NCBI GenBank assembly: GCA_037013495.1 | Contig: CM072807.1 | Span: forward strand, 13,519,001 to 13,583,000 | Source of the DNA: Hippophae tibetana | Lineage: Eukaryota; Streptophyta; Magnoliopsida; Rosales; Elaeagnaceae | Length of the DNA stretch: 64,000 nucleotides | Reading direction: 5' to 3' | Shown: positions 33,626 through 44,810 of the stretch, one piece after another | Position numbering within the stretch: position 1 is the first letter of the stretch | Layout of the letters: the number at the start of each line of letters is the position of its first letter | Position numbers and translations under genes: made by a program | The notes under the pieces: model-generated | The model's input: only the letters and a program-made list of their open reading frames with translations | Told to the model about the DNA's origin: nothing | Databases searched by the model: none

Positions 33626-34939
33626 GTTAGCCATTTCTGATTCTCGTCAATTTGGTTTCTTTGTGAAAGTTAGAATAATTTTTTTTGGCACTGAATCCGG
33701 ATGCCTTTCTTGTTAATCTGGTGGTTTTATTGCTTTTTAACAATTTCCCTTCCTTTTGGACCCGAAACATGTAGGCGTTTTCTAGCCTTTTTCTCCATTT
33801 CCTTAGCTACCAAACGGATTGTGTAGGAGGTGTGTAAACTTTTGGTTTCATGCTTTTTCCATAATGGGTTATAAAGATCTTCCAAGAAAAATACGGACTC
33901 TTCAACAAGTTTGGCTATTTTCTGTTAATAAATAGTACTTAGATTCTCCCTTCTTTAGTGAATTTATTTATTTATGGGATGTTTGAAGTGGGATTAGTGG
34001 TTAGTAGTCTGATAATTTTCTTTTATGGAAACTGCATAACTCTGTCACTTCTTAGCTGCTACTCCTTTTTAGAATCATAATCTATAGTACATATTTAACG
34101 TTATGTGAAATTGGTAGAACAATCGAGATCCTTGTGATCTAATTGGGATAAAACTCACAGTTCCGTCTGCTTTGATTGATGATGGAAGCAAAATCCCTTT
34201 TTTCTGTTCCGATTTTTTCCCCCCTCATTTTCAATAGTCCAGGACATCATTGTTTTTACCTTTCTAGACGATTTGATATCCCCGGTAGCTTTAGTTCATT
34301 CTTTAGTAATTTCTTAAGGTTTCATTTCTAATGTTACTTGTGAACTAGCAATAGAGTGCCTACTAATAATGGCAATACAGTTAAAATTGTGTCCGGTGAC
34401 TTTGCAAGAGAAATTATTCATTGCTATGGAGTATAGGTGACGTGGTATTACAAAACCAATGAAATGTTTGATTAGTGCATATATTGTTTTTGAAAAGTGT
34501 TATTTTATATGCAAAAGTCAAACAAGCAAAGAGTTTGATTGATTGAGAGTATAATTTCATATACTACAATAGCAATCAATAATATCTTTGCAAGTTATAG
34601 GTTGTTCAGCCGTGCTAAAAGTACAAAGTTTGCTTATAACTTTGCATTCATGTTAATTATGGTGTGATACATGGTAAAGTTTTATGTAAAAATAAATAAA
34701 ACTTCTCTATTTTTTAAGTTATTTGATAACTTACATAAAATAACATCATAAAACTTATAACAACAACTAAAATATTAAACGTGCTTAAATGGCCAGAGTT
34801 CAATTTGAACAGAATTCAATTGACTGCCATTTGATGTTAAATGGTTGGATTAGACTTTTTTTATAGTAAAAATATATTCGATGAACATAAAAAGTCTTAT
34901 TTTTATAGTTACAAGTTTTTAGGTGATATAAACGTGGGT

Positions 34940-35232
34940 AAAGACACAGGTGGTACATAGTTTTTACAAAAGAAGCGTTTTAGTCCTATTACTTTCAACT
35001 TGAGTACTTTAGTTTTATAATTTAAAAAAAATGTGTATACTTTAGTTCCATAACTTTGAAAAAATGTATATTTTAGTCTTAAAATCCAAAGATACAAGAA
35101 CTTATGTGCACTCTTTTTAGGATTGAAATGCACATTTTTTCAAAATTATAAGACTAAAGTGCTCCAGTTGAAAGCTATGGGACTAATGCACTCCTTTGCC
35201 TAAAGTTATAGGACCATTGGTGCCTTTCTTCC
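34940..35232. mobile_element. Inverted-repeat MITE-like element, copy 1
   Basis: The left 90 bases (TTTTAGTCCTATTACTTTCA, then ACTTGAGTACTTTAG) are the reverse complement of the right 90 (GACTAAAGTGCTCCAGTTGA, then AAGCTATGGGACTAATGCAC) with scattered changes, so the unit can fold into one long hairpin. No coding capacity. It lies in the presumed leader intron of the TGA gene. Confidence 0.75.
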
Positions 35233-35372
35233 TATAAATGTTGTTTTCTAAAGTTATTTTAACACGTGGTACACTTTAAATTGTGTGAGTGCAAATCTAT
35301 TTGCAAATTTATGTGTACTTAGCATTCCTCATAGGTTATACCCTTTCTCACCATTAATTAAGAGGAGAAGAG

Positions 35373-35606
35373 CATCAGTAATCCCATAGCTTTAGGGAAA
35401 GGAGTATATTAGTCTCATAGTTTTCAACCATAACGCTTTAGTTCTATGACTTTGAAAAAAGGTGCACATAAGTCCTGTAGCTTTGGACTTTTAAGACTAA
35501 AGTGTACCTTTTTTCATAGTTATGGGTCTAAAGCGCTCAAGTTGAAATTAATGGGACCAAGCCGCTCTTTTTGTAAAACGTATGAGGCCTCCTGTGCCCC
35601 TCACCC
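35373..35606. mobile_element. Inverted-repeat MITE-like element, copy 2
   Basis: Same family as 34940-35232: arms read AGTCTCATAGTTTTCAACCA on the left, and AAGTTGAAATTAATGGGACC on the right as the complement. The centre holds CACATAAGTCCTGTAGCTTT. Flanks at 35354-35372 and 35607-35625 agree at 18 of 19 bases (TTAATTAAG-GGAGAAGAG), as a target-site duplication would. Confidence 0.75.
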
Positions 35607-35748
35607 TTAATTAAGGGGAGAAGAGAGATAAAGGGTCAATTTTTTTGATTTTCAGTGAGGGTTCACTTTTTAGTTTTTATTAAAGTTCCTGCAATTTTGA
35701 TCCTCATGTTGGACATGTGTGTTTTTTTTAGATAGTTAATCCAGATAT

Positions 35749-38700
35749 ATGAACTCTGCATCAACTCAGATTGTTGCATTAAGACAGATGGAGCTATATG
35801 AGCCATTCCAGCATCATGGAATGTGGATGGACATCTATCCTACTGATAATAGTTTATGTGCCAGTGCTTCTTCAATTGTAGATGTGGATGCTAAGCCAGA
35901 AAACAAGGTAAATACAAATAGGTATAGCTTCATAGCTTGAGTGCTTCTTGGCATTACACAAGTTGTTTCAGGACTATGATCAGTTTTCTGGTGTAACTCT
36001 GCAGTTTCAGTTTGTTTCTCATGAATCTATGGAACCTTCAGAAGATGAAGATGTGAATAGAACTGCTGACAAGGTGATGAACTGTCTCTTCTTTATCTCT
36101 CTTCCTCCCCCCTCAATGACAATAGTTTCAAGATTAGTTTCAGTTATTCTATTCTTAATCAGTTCCAAGTGTATAATTTGATTATTAAGTTATTAAGAAT
36201 TTTATGTGCAATAATTCCAGTTAAAAGATTACTATGTGCTATTATTTTTGTGTGACTAAGCCTCTTATATATCATCTCTGCTCTTGCATGTTTCTAAGCC
36301 TCCTATTTTGTTCATGGCATGATATTTATGCATAGGTAAAAAGAAGAAAATCACAAAATCGTGAAGCTGCCAGAAAAAGTCGTTTGCGGAAAAAGGTACG
36401 GATTCATTGCATAGCATCCTCTATTCATTGTCACAATTATATATCCAACTTAATTGAATGGCTGCACTATGTTTGTCTATCATAGGCTTACGTTCAACAG
36501 TTAGAGAAGAGTCGTATAAAGCTGGCACAACTGGAACAGGAGCTTGAGAGAGCTAAGCAGGTGAGTTGATTATAGTCACCTTTGTTTTCGTCCTTTAATG
36601 GTAAAACCTTTCTGATAGAACAGCGACTCCCTGATTGCAGGGTGTTTTACTAGGATATTCTGGATCCGTGAACACAGGTTTGTAATCCTAAGTTCTAGAA
36701 GTCAATGTTTTGTTTTTAGCTTCATTTTGTGAATATACTTGCTAGTACTCATTTAGATTTTTCTTATTTTCCATTGTTTCAATATGGCTCGTCACTAATT
36801 TCAGTTTTTCATGTATCCATTTTTTATCTAATGCATTGGCTAAAGCCTGGATGGGCTAGGTGTAACCCCTTTAGATAGGGTATTAGTTCATTGCCAGGAT
36901 TTGGGTTCTCAAAGGCCAGAGAAATTTTAAGAAATCATATATTAGAAGAATACATGTCTCAAAGCTAGCTCCTCATATATATGCACAATTGTTGGATAAA
37001 TGTGGCTAATAAGCATAACACTCAGTGGCTTTTCTAATATTTCAATTCATCTTAGATTTGAATTCCGAAGGGGCATTATAAAAAGCATAAAAAATAGTGT
37101 TACTTGTTTCTTGGTTACAACTTATTTCTCGTTGAATAAAGATGTTATATGTATCTCATTTTAGTGTAAATGTATTCAAGTTATTGAATTTGTAGTTAAT
37201 TATTTTAGTAAAAGCCTAAAATTCACAGTTCGATTTTATGCATGAATTTGTCTATAATTTTATAAATATTACACCTAAAGGTTTTTGTCAAAAAATTAAA
37301 GCACATGCCTTTTTTCGTCCTTCTACACATCCGCCCCGACCTGCACTACGAACCTTTTTATAGAAACTAAATTCCTTCTCCAGTATATTTCTTCCGATGA
37401 GCCAATAGATTAATAGCTTTACAATTATGAGTTAAACTATACGTTGAGCTAAAATGATCCACCTGTAATGACTATTTACTAGATTTTGAAATATTTGCCT
37501 AAGCTCTAATGCATCATTTATAGTCATTCTGACTTAAGTGCAATAAGGGAATCATCATTATACTTGTAACTCACCTGGTCCTAGAGTTTTCTTCTGTAGA
37601 TTGCCGAGGAATCTCTTAACATGTGATCTGGTCCTGAAATATGCATTCGTTAGATTAGTTTCCTTCAATGACCTAATATCCTATCTATAGTTCTTCATGT
37701 GTTTTAAGGGAGGACCTTGTTTTAGTTATTCAGTAAAGTGTCTTTAATCTAGATATCATGTTTATACCTGTACATTGGATGAAGATAGGTTTCTGTTCTA
37801 TTATTTGTTTTGAAAATTCAATCATGATTTTGCAGGAATCATGGCCTTTGAGATGGAATATGGACATTGGGTCGAAGAGCAACATAGGCAAACGGGTGAA
37901 CTTAGAAATGCATTGCAGGCTCATGTAACTGATATAGAACTTGGTATCCTGGTGGAAAATGGCTTGAAGCACTTTAACAGTCTTTTCCGCATGAAAGGAG
38001 ACGCTGCAAATGCTGATGTCTTCTATTTGATGTCTGGTGTGTGGAGATCTCGAGCAGAACACTTGTTTCTATGGATTGGAGGATTTCGCCCATCAGAGCT
38101 TCTAAATGTAATGTTTACTTTTACTGAGTTCTATCCTAATTTGTAATATGATGGGAAGAAACTACTAAGATTCACTTACTGACTATGTTTATTTTTTTCG
38201 ACATATGAAAACTGTTGGAAAACCATAAGATTCGCCCCATAAAATGGTAACAGAAAATGATACTATATGACATTTTGAACTTGTAAAAGTGACCTATTCA
38301 CAATTTGCTGTCATGTAAATTAGCTTACACCTGATTTCCATAGATGTTTTACCCATTCTCTTTTGTCTCACATGCACACTTACCATAAGGCCCTCTTTTT
38401 TATTATCAGAAACAAGGCCTTTCTACACTATAAGTCATGCACTCAATTCTTAAATACTTTATCGACAGTTATTTTATTAATTGTGATGCTGGGCTATGAT
38501 TTTTATACAGGTTCTCTTACCAAAAATTGAACCATTGAGTGAAGAACAGCATGCTAATGTTTTCAACCTGCAGCAATCGTCTCAGCAAGCTGAAGATGCT
38601 TTATCACAAGGAATGGATAAACTGCGGTATACTCTGGCACTGAGCATCACATCTGATTCACTCAATGAAGAAACCTACGAATCTCAGATGGCTGCTGCAA

Positions 38701-39180
38701 TTGAAAAGTTGGAAACACTAGAGAGTTTTGTAAACCAGGTAAAGAATATCAGATTGGCCACCTCTATGTACCTCAAACAAACTTCTTAAGATGATATATA
38801 CCATTGTTACGTAAAACCTTCGCCTTTACCAATTAGGATCTGAAATATTGAACATCTAATATGGTATAATAGCTTCTGTCATCATTCAACTTAGTGATGT
38901 TGGACGATTATATTGAACTGATGATAACTTGTATTATGTTTAATATCGAAATGCCTTCTTGTCTATACCTCTTTCCATGTGTTTGTAACTCCTCCATTTT
39001 GCGTTGCTTTCATTTTGAAACATGCAGGCAGATCATCTTCGGCAGCAAACTTTGCAGCGAATGTCTTATGTCCTAACAACTCATCAAGCTGCAAGAGGCT
39101 TGCTTGCCTTGGGAGAGTTCTTTCAACGTCTTCGCTCAATCAGTTCACTTTGGGCTGCTCATCCTCATGAACCAATATAA
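35749..39180 (+). CDS. TGA1/TGA4-type bZIP transcription factor with DOG1 domain
   Basis: Predicted coding exons: 35749-35907, 36005-36073, 36336-36395, 36486-36560, 36641-36677, 37836-38107, 38511-38738, 39028-39180; 350 aa. All junctions have GT/AG ends and keep frame. The N-terminus MNSAST-YEPFQHHGMW is typical of the TGA1/TGA4 clade. The basic region at 77-96 (QNREAARKSRLRKK) and zipper at 97-121 (AYVQQLEKSRIKLAQLEQEL) are followed by the DOG1 region (WVEEQHRQTGELR; NADVFYLMSGVWRSRAEH; GGFRPSELL) and the C-terminal LTTHQAARGLLALGEFFQRL. By family it binds TGACG (as-1) sites in the nucleus and works with NPR1-type co-activators in salicylate and nitrate responses. At the positions of the TGA1 redox cysteines (Cys260/Cys266) this protein has Phe242 and Ser248. 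The second exon's acceptor could instead be 6 bases downstream. Confidence 0.93.
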
Positions 39181-40247
39181 ATATGTAGTAAGATGTTATC
39201 TTGCTTGCATAAATTGCCCAAAGAATTCCATCTCTCTCTCTCTCTTAAAAGATTTATATGACTTTAAACTTTGTATCAAGAATTTTTTCAGGTATTTTAG
39301 TCAATTTGAATACATGTAGCATAGTAACTTTGTCGAGTAAGTATCAAATTTCAATTGCAGGGTCTGTTAATATGGATCATTAGTACCACTTTGTACATTT
39401 ATCTTGGACATTTTTCATCAAGTATCTGTTTCATTATACTTTCCTTTTACCGCATCTTAGCTGTCTAGCTGAGAAAATCTATTTGCTATGATTTTCCTCA
39501 TTGAATTTATATCCTGATTTCTTGTTCAAATTGCCAGGTAACTATTTTGCTTCAGTTCTAAAAACCTGAACCAGAGTGAACTCGAGCTTGCAAATCCAAG
39601 AAAATATTTTCAAACCTAGACTGGATTTCTAGCTAGCATACATGAGTGATATTGTTTTCAAGGGTAGTAGCGCTACTTTTCATATTGCGATAAGTATGTG
39701 GTATTCCATGCGAAAAAGACTTTGATTCGAAAGTGCTATAGTGCATATTTACTCTAATGTTAAGTGGGTGCTTTTGTAAGTGTCATTAATAAGTAATAAA
39801 TATACTGAAAAAGATATTTATGTTTTAATTTTAAGTCAATTGGTTTTTCATTATTCCCACCTTTTTACGGCGATTTATTTTGGGTGAAGAAAGTATCAAG
39901 CACCAATTGTCACGATACAAGAAGTCATTCCACAAGAAAAAAAAATTACAATAAGTCAAAAATACGAAAATAAGGGGGAAAATAATTTTAAAAAACCCAA
40001 AAATAAAAGTAAATAAAATTTTAATTTTAATTTTCACAAAAAAGAAAAGCATACAGAGCTGAGATTCAGTCAGATTCTCATAAATGTTCGTTGCACCTAT
40101 CAGAATCTGTTTGCTTTCTTCACGTCTTCAACCTAATTAACGATCAGCAAACACTATTACAAGTTGTGAATAATAAAATCGAGACGCTAAGGACTTGTTT
40201 GGTTGCGATTGTTCCTTAATTTCTTTGAGCTCAGAACTTGGAGAGAC

Positions 40248-43043
40248 ATGAGTAATCTTAGAATCTGTAGGCCACACGTAGTCTTCTTCTCTTCTTTCAT
40301 ATGCTGCAGACACCAAGTTCGATATAGGGTTTCATTTCGTGACTCTAGTTACAAGCCTCGTTTTTCGCCGCATTGTCCTATGTCTTCTGGGTTCCATTCC
40401 TGGGGTTCTCATGGAAATGGACCGTGGTTTCGTGTGAACCAGAGGACTTTGGTTAGGGCGTCGAATTGGAACAATCAGAAATCTCCTTACGAAACTCTTG
40501 GTAATTTCTTACTCGAAACTATCAATTTTTTATTCTTATTTTAATTGAGTTTTCATGCATCTCCTTAGTGAATTGTGACTCAATTCAATTATATGAATCA
40601 ATTTTTTTTATTTTTCGTTGCCAAACTTGTTTGATCGAATGCTTATTTGTTTCTGCTAATCCCTTCCGCAACATGTATGGGAATTTTGGATTTCTTTTCT
40701 TCACTTTTTGCACCTGTTATTTATTCTTGACGTTACTGCATCTAATATTTTTTATAAAAGTTACTACATCTAATCTCTACGTTGACGATTCCTCATCTTT
40801 CTTTTCTTTACTCATGATAAAAATTTATGTGTTTTGATATGTTTTTCTCAATCTTATATGAATATTTATTGACTTGACCATTTTGAATTACATGCAGAAC
40901 TAGAAAGGGATGCTGTTGAAGAACAGATAAAGGTTGCTTATAGACGCTTAGCCAAATTTTATCATCCAGATGGTTTGTTCCCTAACTTTTTTTTAATGCT
41001 AAATTTTTTCCCTTACTCCCTTAACTTCACTAAAATACAGTTCAAGCTTATATTTGCTTTATCTTCCCAGAGCTATGTATTAGGTAGGTAAATGTTTGTA
41101 ATAGACTAATAGCAGAGGGATATCCCACCACCCATGACAAGCTTTATTAACAGATAGGTAGGTATGAGTGTGGTGCTTATATCTTAGTATGCATTTAACT
41201 TTGCACAATGATAAACTACACAAATTCCAGTTATTGAAGTTTTTGTTTCTTTTTTCCTAAAATCGGTGGCAATAATTATTTACATGAGGAATTGTTGGTA
41301 CCAAGAAGTCCAAATACTTTTTTGTCGTAATTTTATTTAGGATTGAGAAGTGTAGCCATTTAAATCCTTTCAAAATTCTTTATTTTATTTTAAACCAATA
41401 TACCGCACATGGAAGACAAATTACAGATGGCCTTGCAAAAAAACTAGTCTAATTTTTGTTTTGGTCTTCTCCCTGCTCTCACGAAGGAATGTTCATTGCA
41501 TTTAGTGCCCATCTTTTGCAGCATGGTGTTTGTCTAAATAGCTTCTTTGATTGTGTTTCTGAAACGATCCAGTTGTTTTTCTTGTTTCAAGTGTATGATG
41601 GTAAAGGGACCCTTGAGGAGGGAGAAACTGCAGAAGCTAGATTTATCAAGATTCAAGCTGCTTATGAGTTGCTCATGGACGAAGAGAAGCGGAAGCAATA
41701 TGATAAGGATAACCGTGTAAACCCGATGAAGGTAAGATCTCTACTTAATCTTTGTGAATTTACATTAGAGTTCAGAAGTCCTAACCTCGATTATACAGAT
41801 ATGTGTATGAGATATATGTTGTTGAGTTTTTGCAGTTGTAGCTTGTTACCAAAACACTATGTGATAATCAACCAAAGGAGCCATTTTTATGATGATGAAA
41901 TAATGCTGGACCACAAGTAGTTATTTCTTAAGTAGTCATTTATGTCAGCATGATCTGAAGTTATGGACCAAAATGTGATAAAATATCAGTTTCCTACAAG
42001 TTTGTGGCTTTTGGCAGTAAACTGTAGAGTGTTGACAGCATTATGCCTTCCAAAATAACACCCCTGTATCTCTGCCAGAATATAAATAAACGAAGTAAAA
42101 CAGACAACCCTGGTTTATTGGTCATCCATCATAATGGGACGAGTAATGATCATAAACTTTCTTTCTGTATTCTTGATATGTTTGCTCAAGGATATTTAGT
42201 CATCCAGGTTAAGAGGATCTTACACTGGCGTCTCTTTAAAGCTTCAATATTTATTTGGTTGTTTTCTGCATGATTATCCGAAGTGTTGACTAGATATTAT
42301 GCCCTCTATTTTATTAGGCATCTCAAGCATGGATGGAGTGGCTTATAAAGAAGCGAAAAGCTTTTGATCGGCGAGGTGATATGGCTATAGCAACTTGGGC
42401 TGAGCTGCAGCAGCAGGAGATGAACATTCGTGTACGTCGTCTCACTCGTTCAAAGGTATTAAAGAATTCTTTTTAATGCATATATCTAGCGGGGGAAGAA
42501 ATGCGTTTGTGGTTATGCATCTCACTGTCCAATTACCATATCATTTCCATGAATTACCAACCTTTTAGAATGATAGCCATATTTTTGCTTTAACTTGATC
42601 AATATAATCTAGTACTCCAATATAGCTCAGAAGCCAGAAGTGATTTTGCACTCAAAATCTTTAGAGGATACCTCCCTTAATGGAAGGATGCTGGGAGGCT
42701 TTAGGGTAAAAAGTACATCAAAGCTCTCAGAATCGAATTATATTTTATAGGAGACATTGATCTGCTCGAGTATTACCATTTTTGCTTTGGCTGTTTGTTC
42801 TATCGTCTCCAGAGATTTAACATTTTGAATTTCTAGATTGATCCAGAAGAAGAGAGAAGAATATTGGAAAAAGAAAAGAGGGCGTCAGCAGAATACTTCA
42901 CCAATACTCTTAAACGGCATACTCTTGTATTGAAGAAAAGGGATTTGATGCGAAGGAAAGCAGAGGAAGAGAAAAGAAAAACTATCAGTCAGCTTTTAGC
43001 TGCTGAGGGCCTTGAGCTTGATACAGATGAGGAAGTACCGTAG
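40248..43043 (+). CDS. DnaJ-domain (type III J) protein, probably organellar
   Basis: Predicted exons: 40248-40500, 40898-40972, 41592-41731, 42318-42455, 42837-43043; 270 aa. GT/AG junctions preserve frame (phases 1, 1, 0, 0). The J domain starts SPYETLELERDA at residue 79, contains AYRRLAKFYHPD with the HPD tripeptide at 107-109, and ends ARFIKIQAAYELLMDEEKRKQYD. The rest is basic and helical (AWMEWLIKKRKAFDRRGD; RASAEYFTNTLKRHTLVLKKRD; AEEEKRKTISQLLAAEGLEL). No Gly/Phe linker or zinc-finger domain is seen. The first 75 residues are rich in Arg and Ser and poor in acids, as in transit peptides. J proteins stimulate Hsp70 ATPase; the partner here is unknown. ATG at 40248 is the first in-frame start; a few in-frame codons lie upstream without ATG. 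Confidence 0.9.
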
Positions 43044-44538
43044 TTTTTGGCACATTTCCTGGTGTTTTCCAGTCATCTTTCCTGTACAAAGAAGGGGGCA
43101 TAATAGGATATGAAGGTGCATATATTGTATTCAAAGAACAGCCTAACAAATTGTCTTAAAGTTACGAAAGTGCTCTTGACTCCCCCATCCTCTATAATCA
43201 TGTATCTAGTAGTTAGGTGCTCGCAAATTGCTATGGGATATTAACGGGAATTAATTTTTTATAATTTATTTTACTTATCTAACTTTATTTTTTATTTTTT
43301 ATTTTTTATGAGATGAGATAATAATGATTTAGACATCTCATTCATTTTAAATGAGTTTAAATGAATTAATAAAAGTATAAAAATAATAAAAAAGTATAAT
43401 ATATGATTATTTATAATGTGAAAGTTTAATAAAAATAATAATAAAACACTTTAAAATTATACAAATTTATAATTTAAATAAAATAAAATGAGATAATATT
43501 ATATTTTAAGTTTATTAGAGATATTAAATAAGATATAAGAATTTAACTTCTAATTTTAGACGGTTGGGGAAATGGATTGATGCACTAACCATATTTTTTT
43601 GGAAAAACTTGTACGTTGTTTTCTCTTTATATAAATATAAATGTACTCGGTGTGTTTTTTTTTTTAATAAAAAAAAATCAGAAAGTATTCGTTGCGTAGT
43701 TTGTACGGGTTACTCTGTATCACAAGGAAACTTATCCACGGCACTCCCTCATCCGTATCAAAGCTAATTATATCCCGATGATATTTTATGACATGTTTGA
43801 GTTTTGCACTATTTTTATTCTTATTTTGATTTTTTTACATCTAGTTTCAGATACAACGTATTAAATAACTTTATGAAGATTATTATATATATTTTAGATA
43901 ATTTCAACAATAATTTATAACTTTGAACGATCGAATTTATTATTAAATTTTATTAATTTAAATAAGAATATTTAATATGTTTTAGTTAAAAGTAAAGGTA
44001 AAAAAATAATAAAACTAACAATTCTTATTATTTTATATATACATAACTTATTAATATCTATATTAATATTTTATATATATTATTGAATGATAATTTAAAA
44101 ATATCTAAATTATCTAAAAGGTAATCAATTAATTAAAAAAGGTGCATAAAAAGTTGAAGGAAATATTATTATTTTTAGTTTTACTTATTTTCTACTCATT
44201 TTTTTCTCTTTTTCTCATTTACTCATATTAGTTTTATGATTTAATATTTAATATTTATAGCTTAATGTTTAGATTATAGATTTTATGGTTTATTGTTTAG
44301 GATTTAGTGGAAAAATAAATAAATATTTTTTTATACAAATAAATAAACTTGTAATGTAAAAGAATGAAAGGAATAATAATAAAAATGATTAAATTATCCT
44401 TTCTTTTTAATTTTTTATATCAAATTAATTTTAATCAAATAAATATACTTTTAAAATATAAATATTTTTAAATACAACTAAAAGATTTTGATAATAATAA
44501 TAATATAAATACTATTATGGACGCTTATTTCTTAGTGC
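43044..44538. other. AT-rich intergenic DNA
   Basis: This follows the DnaJ stop codon. The first 150-200 bases are probably its 3' UTR. No other feature was recognised. Confidence 0.55.
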
Positions 44539-44738
44539 CGTAGATTGCAAGGTTGATGCTATGCATGGTCAGCTTCCCTTTATCTGATCATCAATTTTTG
44601 TAAAACCGTTTAATTCCTCTTCCTTCTCTCTACAACTTTCTATCTTAATTTTTTTTTATTTTTTATTTTGTAATTTCTCGAACTCCAAAAATCCCTGAGC
44701 AATCTATAAACCTTGAACAAATTTTAGTTAATTTGGGT

Positions 44739-44810
44739 ATGGAAGCTTCACCAAGCTCTGAGGATGAAGATGATGAAGACGTCCCAAAAACTTTGTTATA
44801 TATATGGTAA
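44739..44810 (+). other. Possible small first exon or gene remnant (23 codons)
   Basis: ATG at 44739 is preceded by a CT-rich leader-like stretch (44600-44730) and opens MEASPSSEDEDDEDVPKTLL before a stop. A donor-like TATG|GTAAAAT lies near the end, so this could be a first exon. No downstream exon was identified. It is acidic and of normal base composition compared with its surroundings. Function unknown. Confidence 0.25.
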
